NCBI GenBank assembly: GCA_018398805.1
Contig: JAGFBZ010000290.1
Location: 2,666,001 to 2,730,000, forward strand
DNA length: 64,000 nucleotides
DNA from: Hirundichthys speculiger
Lineage: Eukaryota; Chordata; Actinopteri; Beloniformes; Exocoetidae
Direction: 5' to 3'
In this document: piece after piece, positions 36,704 to 48,205 of the stretch
Layout: each line of letters opens with the position of its first letter
Numbering within the stretch: the stretch's first letter is position 1
Program-made: the position numbers and the translations under genes
Notes under the pieces: generated by a model
Told to the model about the DNA's origin: nothing
Databases searched by the model: none
The model's input: only the letters and a program-made list of their open reading frames with translations

Positions 36704-37012
36704 ATCCATCCATCCATCCATTTCCTACACTTGTTTCGTCCTGCAGTGTTGTGGAGCTGCTGGAGTTTATCCCAGCTGCCATCGGGCAAAGGGTACTCTC
36801 TGGACAAATCATCACAGGACCGCATGGAGACAAAATAGATGAGCAGCCATTTATGCCCACAGCCACTTCTACGGTCAATCTAGACTGACGGATCAATCTA
36901 CACATGTTTGTGGACTGTGGGAGGAGGCCAGCATAGCCTTAGACAACCCATGTAGCCACTGTGAGAACATGCAAGAATTCACACAGAAAGCCAGGAGCAA
37001 AACCAGGAACTG
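36704..37012 (-). mobile_element. V-SINE, diverged, minus strand
   Basis: Read on the minus strand, the segment shows the V-SINE order: a TTTCTGTGTGAATTCTTGCA block, CCCACAGTCCACAAACATGT, a CAGCTGGGATAAACTCCAGC block and a (GGAT)n tail that appears as CATC repeats at 36704-36720. The tRNA-like head is missing past ~37012. It has many more changes than the copies at 18.8 and 35.2 kb, so it looks the oldest of the three. Target duplications were not found. Confidence 0.8.
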
Positions 37013-39344
37013 TCTGTATTCACTTTAACACAGTATACTCATGAATAGTTTCCAATGTTTATAAAATTCTAACAACTGAGTAAAAATGTTATTGATGACA
37101 GCAACATATATCAAAAAACCTTGATTGATCATCCCCTCTTCTTTTAATGACAGGGTCTATATACAGTGCTACTGAGGAGACCAGTTGCTGGAGTTTTGGG
37201 CGATGAATTTTGTCCCGGTCCTGCCTGATATGGAATTTAAGTTGCTTAACGGCCCTGTCAGGGTTGTTTTGTCATATTTTTCACATCATGATGCACCGAA
37301 TGTAAAAGCCTGGTACATCAAGTTGCCCACTTCAGCACCCAGACTTTTCTGCTACAAAGTCATGATTTTTTTTTTTTTTTTTTTCATTAGATGCAATATG
37401 TGGTTTAGGAGTGTTTTGCCAAAAGATGGAAAAGCCTTCCCTGAAAACTACATTGTGGAGCTGGACCTGGACATGAAACTGCCCCTTCCATATGCACTAA
37501 TGTACCTCCATACTATCACAGATGCAGACTATTGAAATGACTGCTGATAACAAGCCAGATGATCTTCTCTTTAGTCAGAGGACATGGCATCTATGGTGTC
37601 AATAAGGAATTTCCACTTTCAATCAGTTTGACCACAGGATAGTTTTTCACTTTACCTCAGATCATTTTAAAAAGCTATGGCCATTTATGGATGATAGAGC
37701 TTTAACCTGTATTTGCGGATGGTACTGTGCTCCTAGTAAGAGATTTCTGTAAATGTTCCTGAGCCCATGCGGTGATGTCCAGTAGGGAATTATTCCTGTT
37801 TTCACTGCAGAGCTGCCTGAAGACCTGAAGACAGGCATCCAGTATTGATTTTTGGTCACAGAGATTTCTCCAGACTCTTGGATCTTTTTTTTTTTTTTTT
37901 AATTCCATGTCTTGAGGCAGAGGAACATTATTCCAAAAAAAAAAATTGCTTCACAATTTATAGAATCGGTTACTTGCAGATTGGAAAACTTTTGTCCATA
38001 TCTACTGATTGCTTCCCTAACATGCCCTTTTTATATCCAGTCAGACCTGTTCCCAGTTAACATAAGTATTCACAACACCTTCCTTCTGGTGATTCTTTTT
38101 AGTACCACTTACTTTCCCAGCCTTCTGTTGCCTATATCCAAACATTTTAGAGGTCTATTTCACAAGAAACTTTGTGAAATGTCCATCTCCTCTCTCCAGT
38201 GCAGTGCAGCAGCTTAACCAACAGGTGAATGTCACTCACATAAAAACACAAATAGCGGTGGGAAATGTGGCCAATTGACATCTGCAAATTTTCTGGCACT
38301 GAAGTGCTAGAAATATCACACCCAAGGTATTGCCTCGGCCTATAGCAACCAGCTGTATGCATGAGGTTAACAGATGGTTAGCAACAGCAGTTGTGGGATA
38401 ACTGTCCATAAATTCGGTAAGGTCAATCCATTTGACAAAAGAGCATTTGTGGAATATGACTTTGCATAAAAAAACCTGGACCAGAAAAAGCCTGTTCTTA
38501 ATTTGACACAGCAGTCTCAATGAAAAGGTAAAACATATCAGGGAGTTGCTGTATCGGAGGCCTTGGCTCGCTGGCAGCCATTTCTAAAATGCAGAACTCT
38601 GCTTTCCTTGTTACTTTTAAAAATAGCTGGGAGATATAGTGCTTGGACTGTAACAAGAAACAGTTATTGGAAAGGATTAAGAAACATAAATATTGCAAGA
38701 TAATGATTTGTATTTTCACTGTATTTTAGAGGGATTTAGGCCGCCTACCTAAGACTAGATAGCTCAAATTTGGATTAAATTATCTTTTAGGCAGTAAAGG
38801 CTACATAAAACAGTTTGTGACTTTTCAAAGACACACTGAAAGAAGGGATGAGATGTTCATATATTTAGTGAATAAGCACTCTGCAAATCAACTAAAATGA
38901 ATTACAAATGCAGTGCTGTTGCACTCCTGTACATCCCATTATATTGTGTGTGGTGTGTTTTTGTGTGTATTCAAGGAAAACTGCAAATTATAACTGAAAC
39001 AAGTCTCCTTTATCATTTTGAAACTATCCTTGAATTTAAGTGTTTTTGTGATCACAATAAACTGGAGTTTCAGGCATATTTACAACATGCAGCGAAGGAC
39101 ATATGCAAATTAAAAAGTTTAACAAAAGTTACTGCTCCAGAAACTTTCTCCAGGCTCCAGGCTTGTTTCATAAAGTTAAAAAAAAAATCTTCATATAATA
39201 ATAAGTCAAACCATGAAGGAAAAAAAGGAGTAAATGGAGTATGTGTTGCAGCAAGGCTGTTAGAATACCAGAAAAAAAGTAACAGAAAATGCTTCATTGA
39301 TCAAGGGTGACTAGTGAGCAAAATGTAAACGATGAACAGCCCTT
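37013..39344. other. Non-coding DNA, no element recognised
   Basis: Open frames of 94 to 137 codons occur, for example 37185-37535 and 38897-39310, but they contain poly-phenylalanine or poly-lysine from T or A runs and no domain. Long T runs lie at 37368-37384 and 37887-37901. I find neither a gene nor element ends. Confidence 0.45.
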
Positions 39345-40857
39345 TTAACAAAACATTTTTTAATTGCGATTAATCGCATGATTTCCCTGATTAATCACGA
39401 TTAATCGCATTGTAAGCACAAAATCAAATAATGAATTTAAAAGTATTGTAAAGGTCACTTTTATATAAATGTTCTGCTGCCACATGAACTAAAGTACCAT
39501 AACATTTGTCGTTCAAACAATTTTAACATCAGCACTTGCCAGTAACACATATTTAAGAGGTCTATCTAGGTATATTTAGTGTAAATCTCATCTTTAAAAA
39601 ATGTCAAATAAAATAAAGCTTATTGCCACTGCCAGGGCATTAATGTCCATCCTGTTTTTATCTAAAAAAAAAAAAAAGTCTACCAACAAAATCCTAACAA
39701 TCCAAAGGCCACAATCAGAACATTAAAACAGGTAATTTCAGAGGTAACAGCAGAAACCTTTAACAGGGAGTTCAACTTGTCAGTGGTTACAAATAACCTT
39801 GTTTCTGTCTAATCCTCCATCTGGGAGAACTAAAAATGAAAAATGTCCATTTAAAAGTTCTGTAACTTTATCAATCTGTAATTATCCGTGTATCATGTTT
39901 TTTTTTTCCATTTTCAATTGTCAATCAAAAATTTAAAAAATTAAAAAGTGACTTTTTATTTTGTTTTTCGTTTTTTAATCTAACACACAAAAAAAAAAAA
40001 AAACAAAAAATGCCTGGTTTTTTTATATTTCAATTTTAGAAAACAGGCCACAGGACTGAAATTGTTTTTAACATTTAAGTGTCTGGTTTACATGACTTGG
40101 AAATGGCTTTGTGCGGCAGTTTAGGTAGCATGGTGGCACTGGAATCACATACTATAATATTTGCAATATTGGGAAATCTGAATGAAAACTCAGTTCATAA
40201 ATAGATCCAACCAAAGCGCTCTCCAGCTCTGCGTCTGACAGTAGTCTTTTTCTCTTCAGATCCTGATGAGCACAGAATCTACTGATAGTCATTTTTGAGC
40301 ATTGCAGGAAAACCATCTGCTGTTGAATAAGTCATTGATCAAACTACTGTATTGGCCCAAATATTGGATGATATTTCAATATAGAAGTAATATTCTTAAA
40401 AAAGGGGTTGTTTTATAATCGAGGACGAGTCTTTCTGTTGTCATTACACATCTGTGCCACTAGATGGAGCTGCACTGAAGTAACCAGTAAGAGAAGAGCA
40501 CAACAATGAACCCATGGAGCAGATCTGATGTAACATGGAGGAATGACACGATCGTTTGAACAAAGCGGCTTAAAAGTTTTGTTGTTGTCCAGATTTTTTT
40601 TTCAGACAGAATTGTTAATATTGCTACCTGATTTGCTACCCGAACTGTAAAGTACACTGATTTGCAGCTCTCCATGTCTATTTTAGCTTTTCTGCATGTT
40701 TACCTGCCAATTCTCTTCCAGTTCCACAGCAGCCAGTAACAGACTTTTCAAAACAAAAGCATGTGAGCAACATGCATTAACACAGGATAAAATAAATGTC
40801 GGTGTTAATAAATGAATGCGTTAAAGCGATAATAACGCGTTAACTTGCCCAGCCTTA
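39345..40857 (-). mobile_element. hAT element, TAGGGCTGGGC family, long copy
   Basis: The right end reads ACGCGTTAACTTGCCCAGCC, the reverse complement of the left end of the copy at 45999. The left part, with repeated ATTAATCGC motifs from 39361, matches the inverse of the 46.4-46.77 kb sequence over several hundred bases. The terminal TAGGGCTGGGC is lost or altered at the left. This copy has about 690 bp (roughly 40040-40730) that the 45999 copy lacks. That interior has a 71-codon minus-strand frame without a recognisable domain. No clear 8-bp duplication remains. Confidence 0.75.
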
Positions 40858-42257
40858 AATATAATATAATGACAAAACTTTAAGTACCCGTAGAAGACTA
40901 AGCTCAAAATGAGAATAAAACAATCACACATGTACAGTGTAAATGACAAAAATTAGCATATTGAAACAAGTGGTACAAAGGAAATAAGAAGAAATAGATA
41001 AATTAAAATGGGCAACGTATGCAGCCACCAGAACCCAATAAAATTTCTCTCATGTTTGGTGATGGCCAGTGTGATTGCAGGCTTGGGTCCATGGTCTGGT
41101 AGTGGCTAAAAAGATGTAAAATCCTTGCAAAATGAAGTAAAAAAAGAAGTGTATTTATTCATGTGTGCAAGAGGTTGCTAGTGTTCATTTCTTTAAGCAA
41201 ATGAATGTTATCTCAGCATTTTTTTTAATATGGATCACTGAGTCAGAAAAGCACAACAGGGGTTGGATTTTATTGAATATGTTGAAACAAAATCTTAATT
41301 ACCCGCACTAGTAGACATAATATGATTGGAGAATTTATGCACTAATACTATCATTATTACTGCTTTGTTTTAACAGCAGGTGTATATATCTGTGCTTGTG
41401 TTTTCATGTATGGACACTTCATTAAAAGTTTGCAGAAGATCAAGGTCAAACTAGAGTGAGATCATCTGTGAGGGTAAAAGGTTTTGTAGTATCTATTATC
41501 CTCTGATGTGCAGCCGAGCAGACCACTGAATTGTCTGAGGAGGAGGTTGGTGTCACAAAAGAAAAGACAGCCATATTTTTGTGACAAAGGAAACAAGATC
41601 CTAGAATGAATGAGAAACAGGAAAGAATAAAAAGAAATGAAACAGATGTACATCTATTCCCTTGTGTTGTCTAATGCCCCTGTTTCGGTGTAAAATAAAA
41701 GGGGGACCTAAGTAAAGGTTTGTGCAAAATCTACCACTAATGATTAACCAATGTAAAAAAAAAGGAAAAAAAACAGCATAGAAATGTCACTAGTGGAAGC
41801 AGTCTGAATGATGACCTTTGCATCTGCACGTAAGATGTGAAGAATGCTCTTGTTTCAAACCTATGGTCAGACAAAGTATGGTCCAATAACACACCTGCCA
41901 GGACAAGTGAGAGAGAGAAAAGAGCACAGGCATGGGTGGAGTTTTCGGGGGGGGGGGGCAGGGGGATCATTGCTCCCCCTGGTGGCTGAAATATGTAATT
42001 GCATTGTAAACGAACTGGCAAAAATAAATAAATGTTTTTGACCGTAATGTTTTTTTTTAAGTCCAAAATAAACTGCAGTATATTGTGACAGTTAAATGAA
42101 TCATGTTATATTTTGTTTCTTAATACATTTCGTTTTAAGCAGTCATGTGGCGTAGTGACATTAACTGCTTACGTCAGCTACGTGGAGGTCTTCCTTACTT
42201 AGTCAGTAATGCAGTTCAGTGGTCTAGTAGTTGTTACAGTGGTATAACTAATTTAAA

Positions 42258-44835
42258 ATGGATATTCGGCGTTATTTAAAACGTCCCTCCTCGACCAACA
42301 TCCCACAAAAAGCCGAGGAAGAGCCGCCAGGACCGACATACAATGCGGACCTTGAAACACCTGTTGGGACCAGCTCGGGGATAGCAAACCAGGCTAGCTC
42401 TCCATTGAATCTTGTGAGTGTTTTAACCGGCTTACCAGAGCAACTACCAAATGATCTTGGTGAGAAGCACTGTTGTCCTAAGCAACCTAATTCTTCCGGA
42501 ATTTCCCTCAAAATTGTTAGGAAACATTAAAAGGTCGTTTTCCACGTATTATTACAAGTACTGTTGGCTTGAATATTCAGTTTCAAAGGACGCCGCCTTC
42601 TGTTTCGTCTGCCGCCACTTCCAGACTAACAGTAGCGTGGAGGAGACTTGGCAAAAAGGCATGAGTGACCGGAAAAAAACTTAGCACGAAACTGGAAAAG
42701 CATGCAAATTCCCTGGCCCATCAGAACTGTATGGTTAAATGGGACAGCTTTAAACAAAGTACTTCTGGCGGATCGATAGCTGCAAAGTTGTCGGACAGCC
42801 ACGGCGCCACTGTTGAGAAGAACAGATCTTATCTGTGCAAAGTCGTGGATATTGTGAGGTTGCTATCTTCACTTGGATTGCCTTTCCGTGGACACAGGGA
42901 GGCTAACAATTCAGAATCCCGGGGGAATTATCTTGAGGTTTGCACATTCTTCTCGAAATATGATTCTGACTATAAAAGTATGCAGTCAAATTATTTAATG
43001 CCACAAGCCCAGATTTTCAGAACGAAATAATTGAGATATGTGCAAATTTGGTTCGTACAGAAATTGCAGAGAAAGTACAGGACACTGGGTTTTTTGCTGT
43101 AATCGTAGATGAGGCCAGGTCATCGAAAACCGAGCAACTGTCGCTTTGTTTAAGATACACAGAGCAGCTTGAAATCAAGGAGCGCTTTTTGTGTTTTATT
43201 GATTGTTCAGCATCTCGAGACGCAGCTGGGCTCGTGGACGCCATAAACACAGGATTAGAGATGTGTGGACTCAAAAATATCCCAATTGTTGCCCAGAGTT
43301 ATGATGGCGCCTCTGTAATGTCTGGCCAAGTTTCAGGAGTGCAGCAGCGAATAAAAGAGATGCATCCGTACGCAACATACATACACTGCCTGGCGCACAA
43401 ACTGAATCTTGTGCTTGTGGACTGCTGCACCGTTAATCGCAGTGTCAAAACATTCCTGAATGTTATCGCCAAACTGTACTCTATCTTTGCAGAGCCGTCA
43501 AACCACCATCGCTTTATTGAGGTCCAGAAATCACTGAATATGAAAGCAACTGAAATTGCGCAGCCCAGTGAGACGCGCTGGGCATGCAAGTGGCGTTCTC
43601 TCCACGCAGTTAAAACACACTACACTGCAATTACACAGTGCCTGAGAGCATGGGCGTAACCACGGTTTCTTTGGGGGGGTCGTGTCCCCCCCAATACTGG
43701 GAAAATACCAATCTGTCCCCCCCAATATTATGTGTAAATATGTTAAATATTTCCTTCTTTTATGAAACCTGGCTCAACAGTCCGTCTCTTGTTATTTCCT
43801 GAATATTTACCGATCAATTTATCTCCGTTTATAAGGAACACTAAAGTGTGTGACCACCCCCCTCCCAGTTGTACACTTGGTTGCGCCCATTTAACGGCTC
43901 TCGGTTTGAAGCGGCTCCACAGATGAAACAATAGAGCATTGAATGTGAAAGAAAGGAGGGAGCAATGTCTTTACCCAAAAAGCAGAAAAAACAGGACATA
44001 CGAAGATTTTTCAGACAGTAAGCAACTAGATAGCTAAAGAGGAGTGATGTTGTCATACTGAGTGTGTTAATTTTTTTAATTAATTTGAAATATTTAACTT
44101 GTTAAAAAGGGCTCAGTTTGTTAGTTGAGCTAGCTAGCTTGAAGTGAAGAGACTCTATCATATGATATGATGTGTCTTCTGTGTGTGCTGCTGTTTTCTC
44201 TCTCCGTGTGTATGTGTGTGTGTAACGCTAGTAATACAAGAATAATATTCAACGTATCAAATTAAAAAGATCCTCAGGGTCGGTTATTCTTCTGGTACAA
44301 TAATAATATCTGGTCATAATGCAGGCAGGACAGAGAGACAGGGAGAGGGACGCTGTAAGGACCCTTCACGAGAGAAGCCTTTGAACTCGCACAGGCCTGT
44401 GCAGCAGTGTTAAGGTGCGACAAAAAAGGAATTGAGCCCCTCATACAAAAGTATGCACAACCTCTGAAAATTAACCATAGTCTTGTTGGGGCAGAGATGG
44501 ACCTTGTTAAAGCCTCTATTGTCGGAGATGTGTCACGTGAATATCTTGAAAAAACTGTGACAAAGGACATATACCCAAATCTATACAAGATGCTTCAGTT
44601 GGCACTGACTCTGCCTATTGGATCTGCCACATCTGAGAGAAGTTTTTCTGCCATGCGAAGGATTCGGAACTGGCTACGGCTAACCATGGGAGCAGCAAGG
44701 TTTTCAGCTCTTGTTGTTCTCCACATCGAGAGCGACATAACAGCCAAGCTGCCTCCGGAGACTATAGTGGATGTTTACGCCGGATGCAAAAAAAAGACGC
44801 CTTCTTCTGCACTAGGTAAGACATATTTTCTTTAA
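42258..44835 (+). pseudogene. hAT transposase pseudogene, TTF-zinc-finger/DUF4371 type
   Basis: A transposase would bind the element ends and catalyse cut-and-paste movement. The start MDIRRYLKRPSS is at 42258. The frame shifts near 42470 and again near 42670. The zinc-finger region follows: CFVC near 42600 and KHANSLAH near 42700, a TTF/ZMYM-type finger. A third frame shift or small gap lies at 43030. The frame from 43048 is the DUF4371/RNase-H-like core: VIVDEA, SYDGASVMSG and HCLAHKLNLV are visible. It breaks off at 43650 with a stop at 43659. After the foreign segment, the C-terminal piece resumes near 44365 and ends at 44835. It contains LPIGSATSERSFSAMRR, the hAT dimerisation signature. 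The linking helical region is missing. This type is related to host ZMYM-like genes, but the breaks and terminal repeats mark this as a dead transposon. Confidence 0.85.
43651..43889. repeat. Internal inverted-terminal segment within hAT
   Basis: The segment starts TGGGCGTAACCACGG and ends with the near-inverse CTTGGTTGCGCCCA. The first part has runs of seven G or C residues (GGGGGGG near 43674, CCCCCCC near 43686). It could be a small MITE or the subterminal region of a related full-length hAT. The flanks TGAGAGCA and TTTAACGG do not match, so an independent insertion is not supported. The neighbouring MSLPKK start favours a 5' fragment of a related element. Confidence 0.5.
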
Positions 44836-45063
44836 CATCTACTGTGTACTGTATCCTGTTGCAACTACTGGTTTTGAACATCATCTAATCTTGGACTTCA
44901 TGGTTTCGTGGTGAGTGTATCTTGTGTGCCATCATGTGCGCGTGAGTTTGCGCATATGTGTGCATGCGCGCCGGTTCGCGTGAGAGTGCGCCCGTTTGTT
45001 GAAAGTGCTTAACAATTTTTGCCCCCCCCTACGCAAAAGTCAAACTCCGCCCATGAGCACAGG

Positions 45064-45998
45064 TGTAATTACCATATATGCACAAGGAAATGGGTCCAAA
45101 TAAAAATGCATCAGGGCCCATGGTGACCTTGGTGCCACATCATGAAAACATCATCAAAAAACATGCTTAAATATTTAGCTCTGTGACCCAACCTGTCATC
45201 CATTAGACAAGAATCTTAGCCTATACTATACGGTAATAGAAAAGCAAAACTATTGTACAGCATTATCTCTGAACCAAACTTTTGTGTCACGGTATCACAT
45301 ACTTGATGATGTTAATCTATTAAAAAGAATATATAATATATAGCAATATAACACTTTAACCTAACAAAATGACTCAGTTATTAACTCACTCATAGTTGCA
45401 GTCATAAATTAAGCTTTGTCATAAATAAAGCAAAAAAAAAAAAGTTGAACTGTAAAAAGTTATTTTTCTGCAGCAGGTATTGCATAAATTTTCTGAGTCA
45501 GAGATTCCACATCATCTTTGAGCACCTAGAGTCAATGAAAAGTAATCTGGTAATTGATGTGCTCTCATAATGTCTTCTTTAAGCGAATAAAATACATTTT
45601 CATGTTTTTATGAACACACAACATGCTTTTCCTCAACTGGTCGTGTGCAACAGCAATGACTCCTCCTAAAAAACAACTATTACATCAGGTCCTTTTTTCT
45701 TCTTCTTTTTCTTTTTGACAGTAAGAGATGAAACAATAGAAGTAACAATCTCCAATGCTGTTATTTGTTTTTTTGAATCACCAGCACAGTTTATTGCAGC
45801 GCAACAGCTCACTTGGCGCATTGATCCTGATGTGAAGTGCTGCTTCATTCAGTAGCTAATGAACAACTAGATCCCACCCTCAGTTTCTGGCAGTGTATCA
45901 CACCTACCCCAGTTGCAGATTTTGAGTGCAAATCTTTTTTAGTAATGAAAGCTAGAGAAAGAAAAGTGTGGCCAAGAAAGACCATTTTATGTTTAAAT
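45064..45998. other. Non-coding spacer between hAT elements
   Basis: AT-rich sequence with A and T runs. No gene, terminal repeat or known family was recognised. Confidence 0.5.
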
Positions 45999-46766
45999 TA
46001 GGGCTGGGCAAGTTAATGTGTTATAATTGCGTTAACTCATTAATTCATTAATGCCGACATTTATTTTATCGCGCGTTAATGCATGTTAGTCACATGCTTT
46101 TGTTTTGAAAAGTCTGTTACTGGCTGCTGCTTTTGTTATTTTTTTGTGTTAGATTAAAAAACTGAAAAAAAATAAAAAGTCACTTTTTAATTTTTTAAAT
46201 TTGTGATTGACAATTGAAAATGGAAAAAAAAACAAATGATACACAGATAATTACGGATTGATAAAGTTACAGAACTTTCACATTGACATTTTCATTTTAA
46301 GTTGTCCCAGGGGACGATTCAACAGAAACAAGGTTATTTGTAACAGTTGAAACTCCCTATTAAAAGTTTCTGTTACCTCAGAAATTACCAGTTTTAATGT
46401 TCTGATTGTGGCCTCTAGATTGTTAAGATTTTGTTGGTAGACTTTTTTTTATTATTATTCTTAAAAAAACAGGATGGCATTTTAATGCCCTGGCGGTGGC
46501 AATAAGCTTTATTTTATCTTACATTTTTTAAGATGAGATTTACACTAAATATGTGTAACTGACAAGTGCTGATGTTAAAAGTGTTTGAACAACAAATGTT
46601 ATGGCACTTTAGTTCATATGGCAGCAGAACATTTAAATAAAAGTGACCTTTACACTATTTTTGAATTCATTATTTGAGTTTCCATATACAATGCGATTAA
46701 TCGTGATTAATCAGGGAAATCATGCAATTAATTGCGATTAAAAATTTTAATCGTTGCCCAGCCCTA
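45999..46766 (+). mobile_element. hAT element, TAGGGCTGGGC family, short copy
   Basis: It starts TAGGGCTGGGCAAGTTAATG and ends ATCGTTGCCCAGCCCTA, a clear inverted terminal pair of about 12 bases. It is an internal-deletion form of the copy at 39345-40857, in the opposite orientation. The deletion joins a point near GTCTGTTACTGGCTGCTG to TTTTTTTGTGTTAGATT. It has no coding capacity. The flanks GTTTAAAT and GTTGTTTA do not form a convincing 8-bp duplication. Confidence 0.85.
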
Positions 46767-47374
46767 GTTGTTTACTATATTATGCTTAATGAAATAGTGT
46801 AAATTCTATATATTTATATAAAGAAATTGAGTTGGACAAATTCAATTAATTGGTTTTAAATTTAAAAAAATTTGCATGTTTTTAAAGTCTAAATTACTTC
46901 ATAAAAATTGTAAGATAAACTCTTTATATTTAAGAAAGACAGGTATTTGTGTCAAACATTTTTATCTATCAAAAGCATTCTCTGCAACTTTACAATTCTA
47001 AACTGTTTAAATACAATTGTGTTTTTAAAATCAAAATGCATCAAAGTAATCTGTGACCTGATCTTAGTTTTTTGTGTGTTGTGTTAAGCACTTACTTGTT
47101 TTTAGCATGTGCAAATATACCCAAGAGATTTTGATATAAAGATGCATATTAGAACATTTCAACAATTCAACAATTTACAGAACACAAATTCTGACAAATT
47201 TTGACCTGCAGCTGATAAACCTTCACAGTGAAAAAATTTATCAGAAACTCCAGTCAAACCTGCCAAAAAGGACAATAGAAGAACCAGTACAGGGCTTGAC
47301 AATAAGCATTTTAGAGCACTGGCCCACAGGGCCAGTAAAATTTGGAATGTACAGACCTGAACTCTGACAATGTT

Positions 47375-47612
47375 CATATCCAGACTGAAAACAGTTCTGT
47401 TTAGATGTGAAGATGATGACTGGAAGGATTTTATCTGCACTCTTCATTTTTAACTTAATTAATTAATTTTTTTATTAATTAATTTTATTTATTATTGATT
47501 ATTTTTATGCTTGTATGGAATGATTCTATTTGCCTTCTTGTGATTTTATGCATCTGTAAAGCACTTTGAATTGCCTTGTGTACGAATTGTGTTCTACAGA
47601 TAAAGTTGCCTT
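47375..47612 (+). repeat. LINE 3' untranslated tail
   Basis: The stretch CTGTAAAGCACTTTGAATTG (47555) followed by GTTCTACAGATAAAGTTGCC and a TTGCC-type tail is the usual 3' end of certain teleost LINEs, including an AATT-rich segment before it (47453-47490). No reverse transcriptase is adjacent, so it is a 5'-truncated copy. I cannot separate L2 from related clades on the tail alone. Confidence 0.6.
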
Positions 47613-47765
47613 GCCTAATATGAGAGTACACAAATGCTTGCCTTATGCAAAACAAATGCATGTTTTTTTTTATTGCTACAATGCCAAATCCATTATATAT
47701 TATATATATATACTCAATATTTTCTCTTATGTTCTTCATACAAAATATTTTCGTGGTTTGCTTCA

Positions 47766-48205
47766 AACGGGGGGGGGGGGCCTCTCTGCATCAGCACTCT
47801 GATTACCCGACAAGTGATATTTCAGTAGTCGGGACTCCGGTGGTAACTAAATTCACATCGACAGCAAACACAAACAACATTTATCTTGTGGAGTTAGCCA
47901 TCAGGCAAGGTTTTGAAGCTGAACTTACCATTCAAAATAGTATCTGTTGTATCCACGGTTTGTTTACGTCTGTCTGTCTGTGGCATGGCCGTCAACGTCA
48001 GTGCATGGCTTCCTGTTTTGACAGGACTACGGAGGACTACAGGACTACAACTACGGCGGGGCCCGAGGCTCATTAAACCTACTCTCCTCTCTACTATTGT
48101 ACATCAAACGGCGTACATCAGCGTTAATCGCGCGATAAAAAAATTAGTTGCGTTAAAATTATTTTGCGTTAATCACGCGTTAACGCGTTAACTTTGACAG
48201 CCCTA
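47766..48205. mobile_element. hAT-related right end, GTTAACGCG type
   Basis: The right end reads GCGTTAACTTTGACAGCCCTA, shortened here, with several GCGTTAA repeats and inverses before it (48121-48190). It resembles the TAGGGCTGGGC family at 40 and 46 kb but has GACAGCCCTA instead of GCCCAGCCCTA, so it is a sister family. The left end was not found; a run of eleven G residues at 47770-47780 may mark the limit. The 143-codon frame across it has no domain. Confidence 0.5.

Larger units (their letters stand above)
41931..45055 (+). mobile_element. hAT element with 8-bp target duplication, rearranged
   Basis: The left end starts CATGGGTGGAGTTTTCGGGG and the right end is the inverse, ending CAAACTCCGCCCATG. 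The 8-base duplication AGCACAGG is perfect (41923-41930 and 45056-45063). The 3125-bp length is normal for hAT. Inside are the broken transposase pieces and, from 43651 to about 44360, material that looks like the 5' end of a related hAT: a second terminus, an untranslated stretch and a second start MSLPKKQKKQDIRRFF at 43965. That material takes the place of the middle of the transposase gene. Confidence 0.85.

Noticed and set aside
37185..37535. 116-codon plus-strand frame resembling a small soluble protein
   Set aside because: It runs through a 17-base T run giving poly-phenylalanine, has no family resemblance, and shows no splice context or codon bias.
44005..44400. Intron between the MSLPKK exon and the C-terminal piece
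   Set aside because: A donor-like GTAAGC and an acceptor-like ATGCAG (44323) exist, but the frame after the acceptor stops quickly, so a functional intron cannot be supported.
42258..44835. Domesticated ZMYM-like host gene instead of a transposon
   Set aside because: Several frameshifts, a missing middle, matching terminal inverted repeats and a perfect 8-bp duplication show a decayed transposon copy.
47645..48076. 143-codon plus-strand frame
   Set aside because: It lies across a G run and a hAT-related repeat end. No domain.
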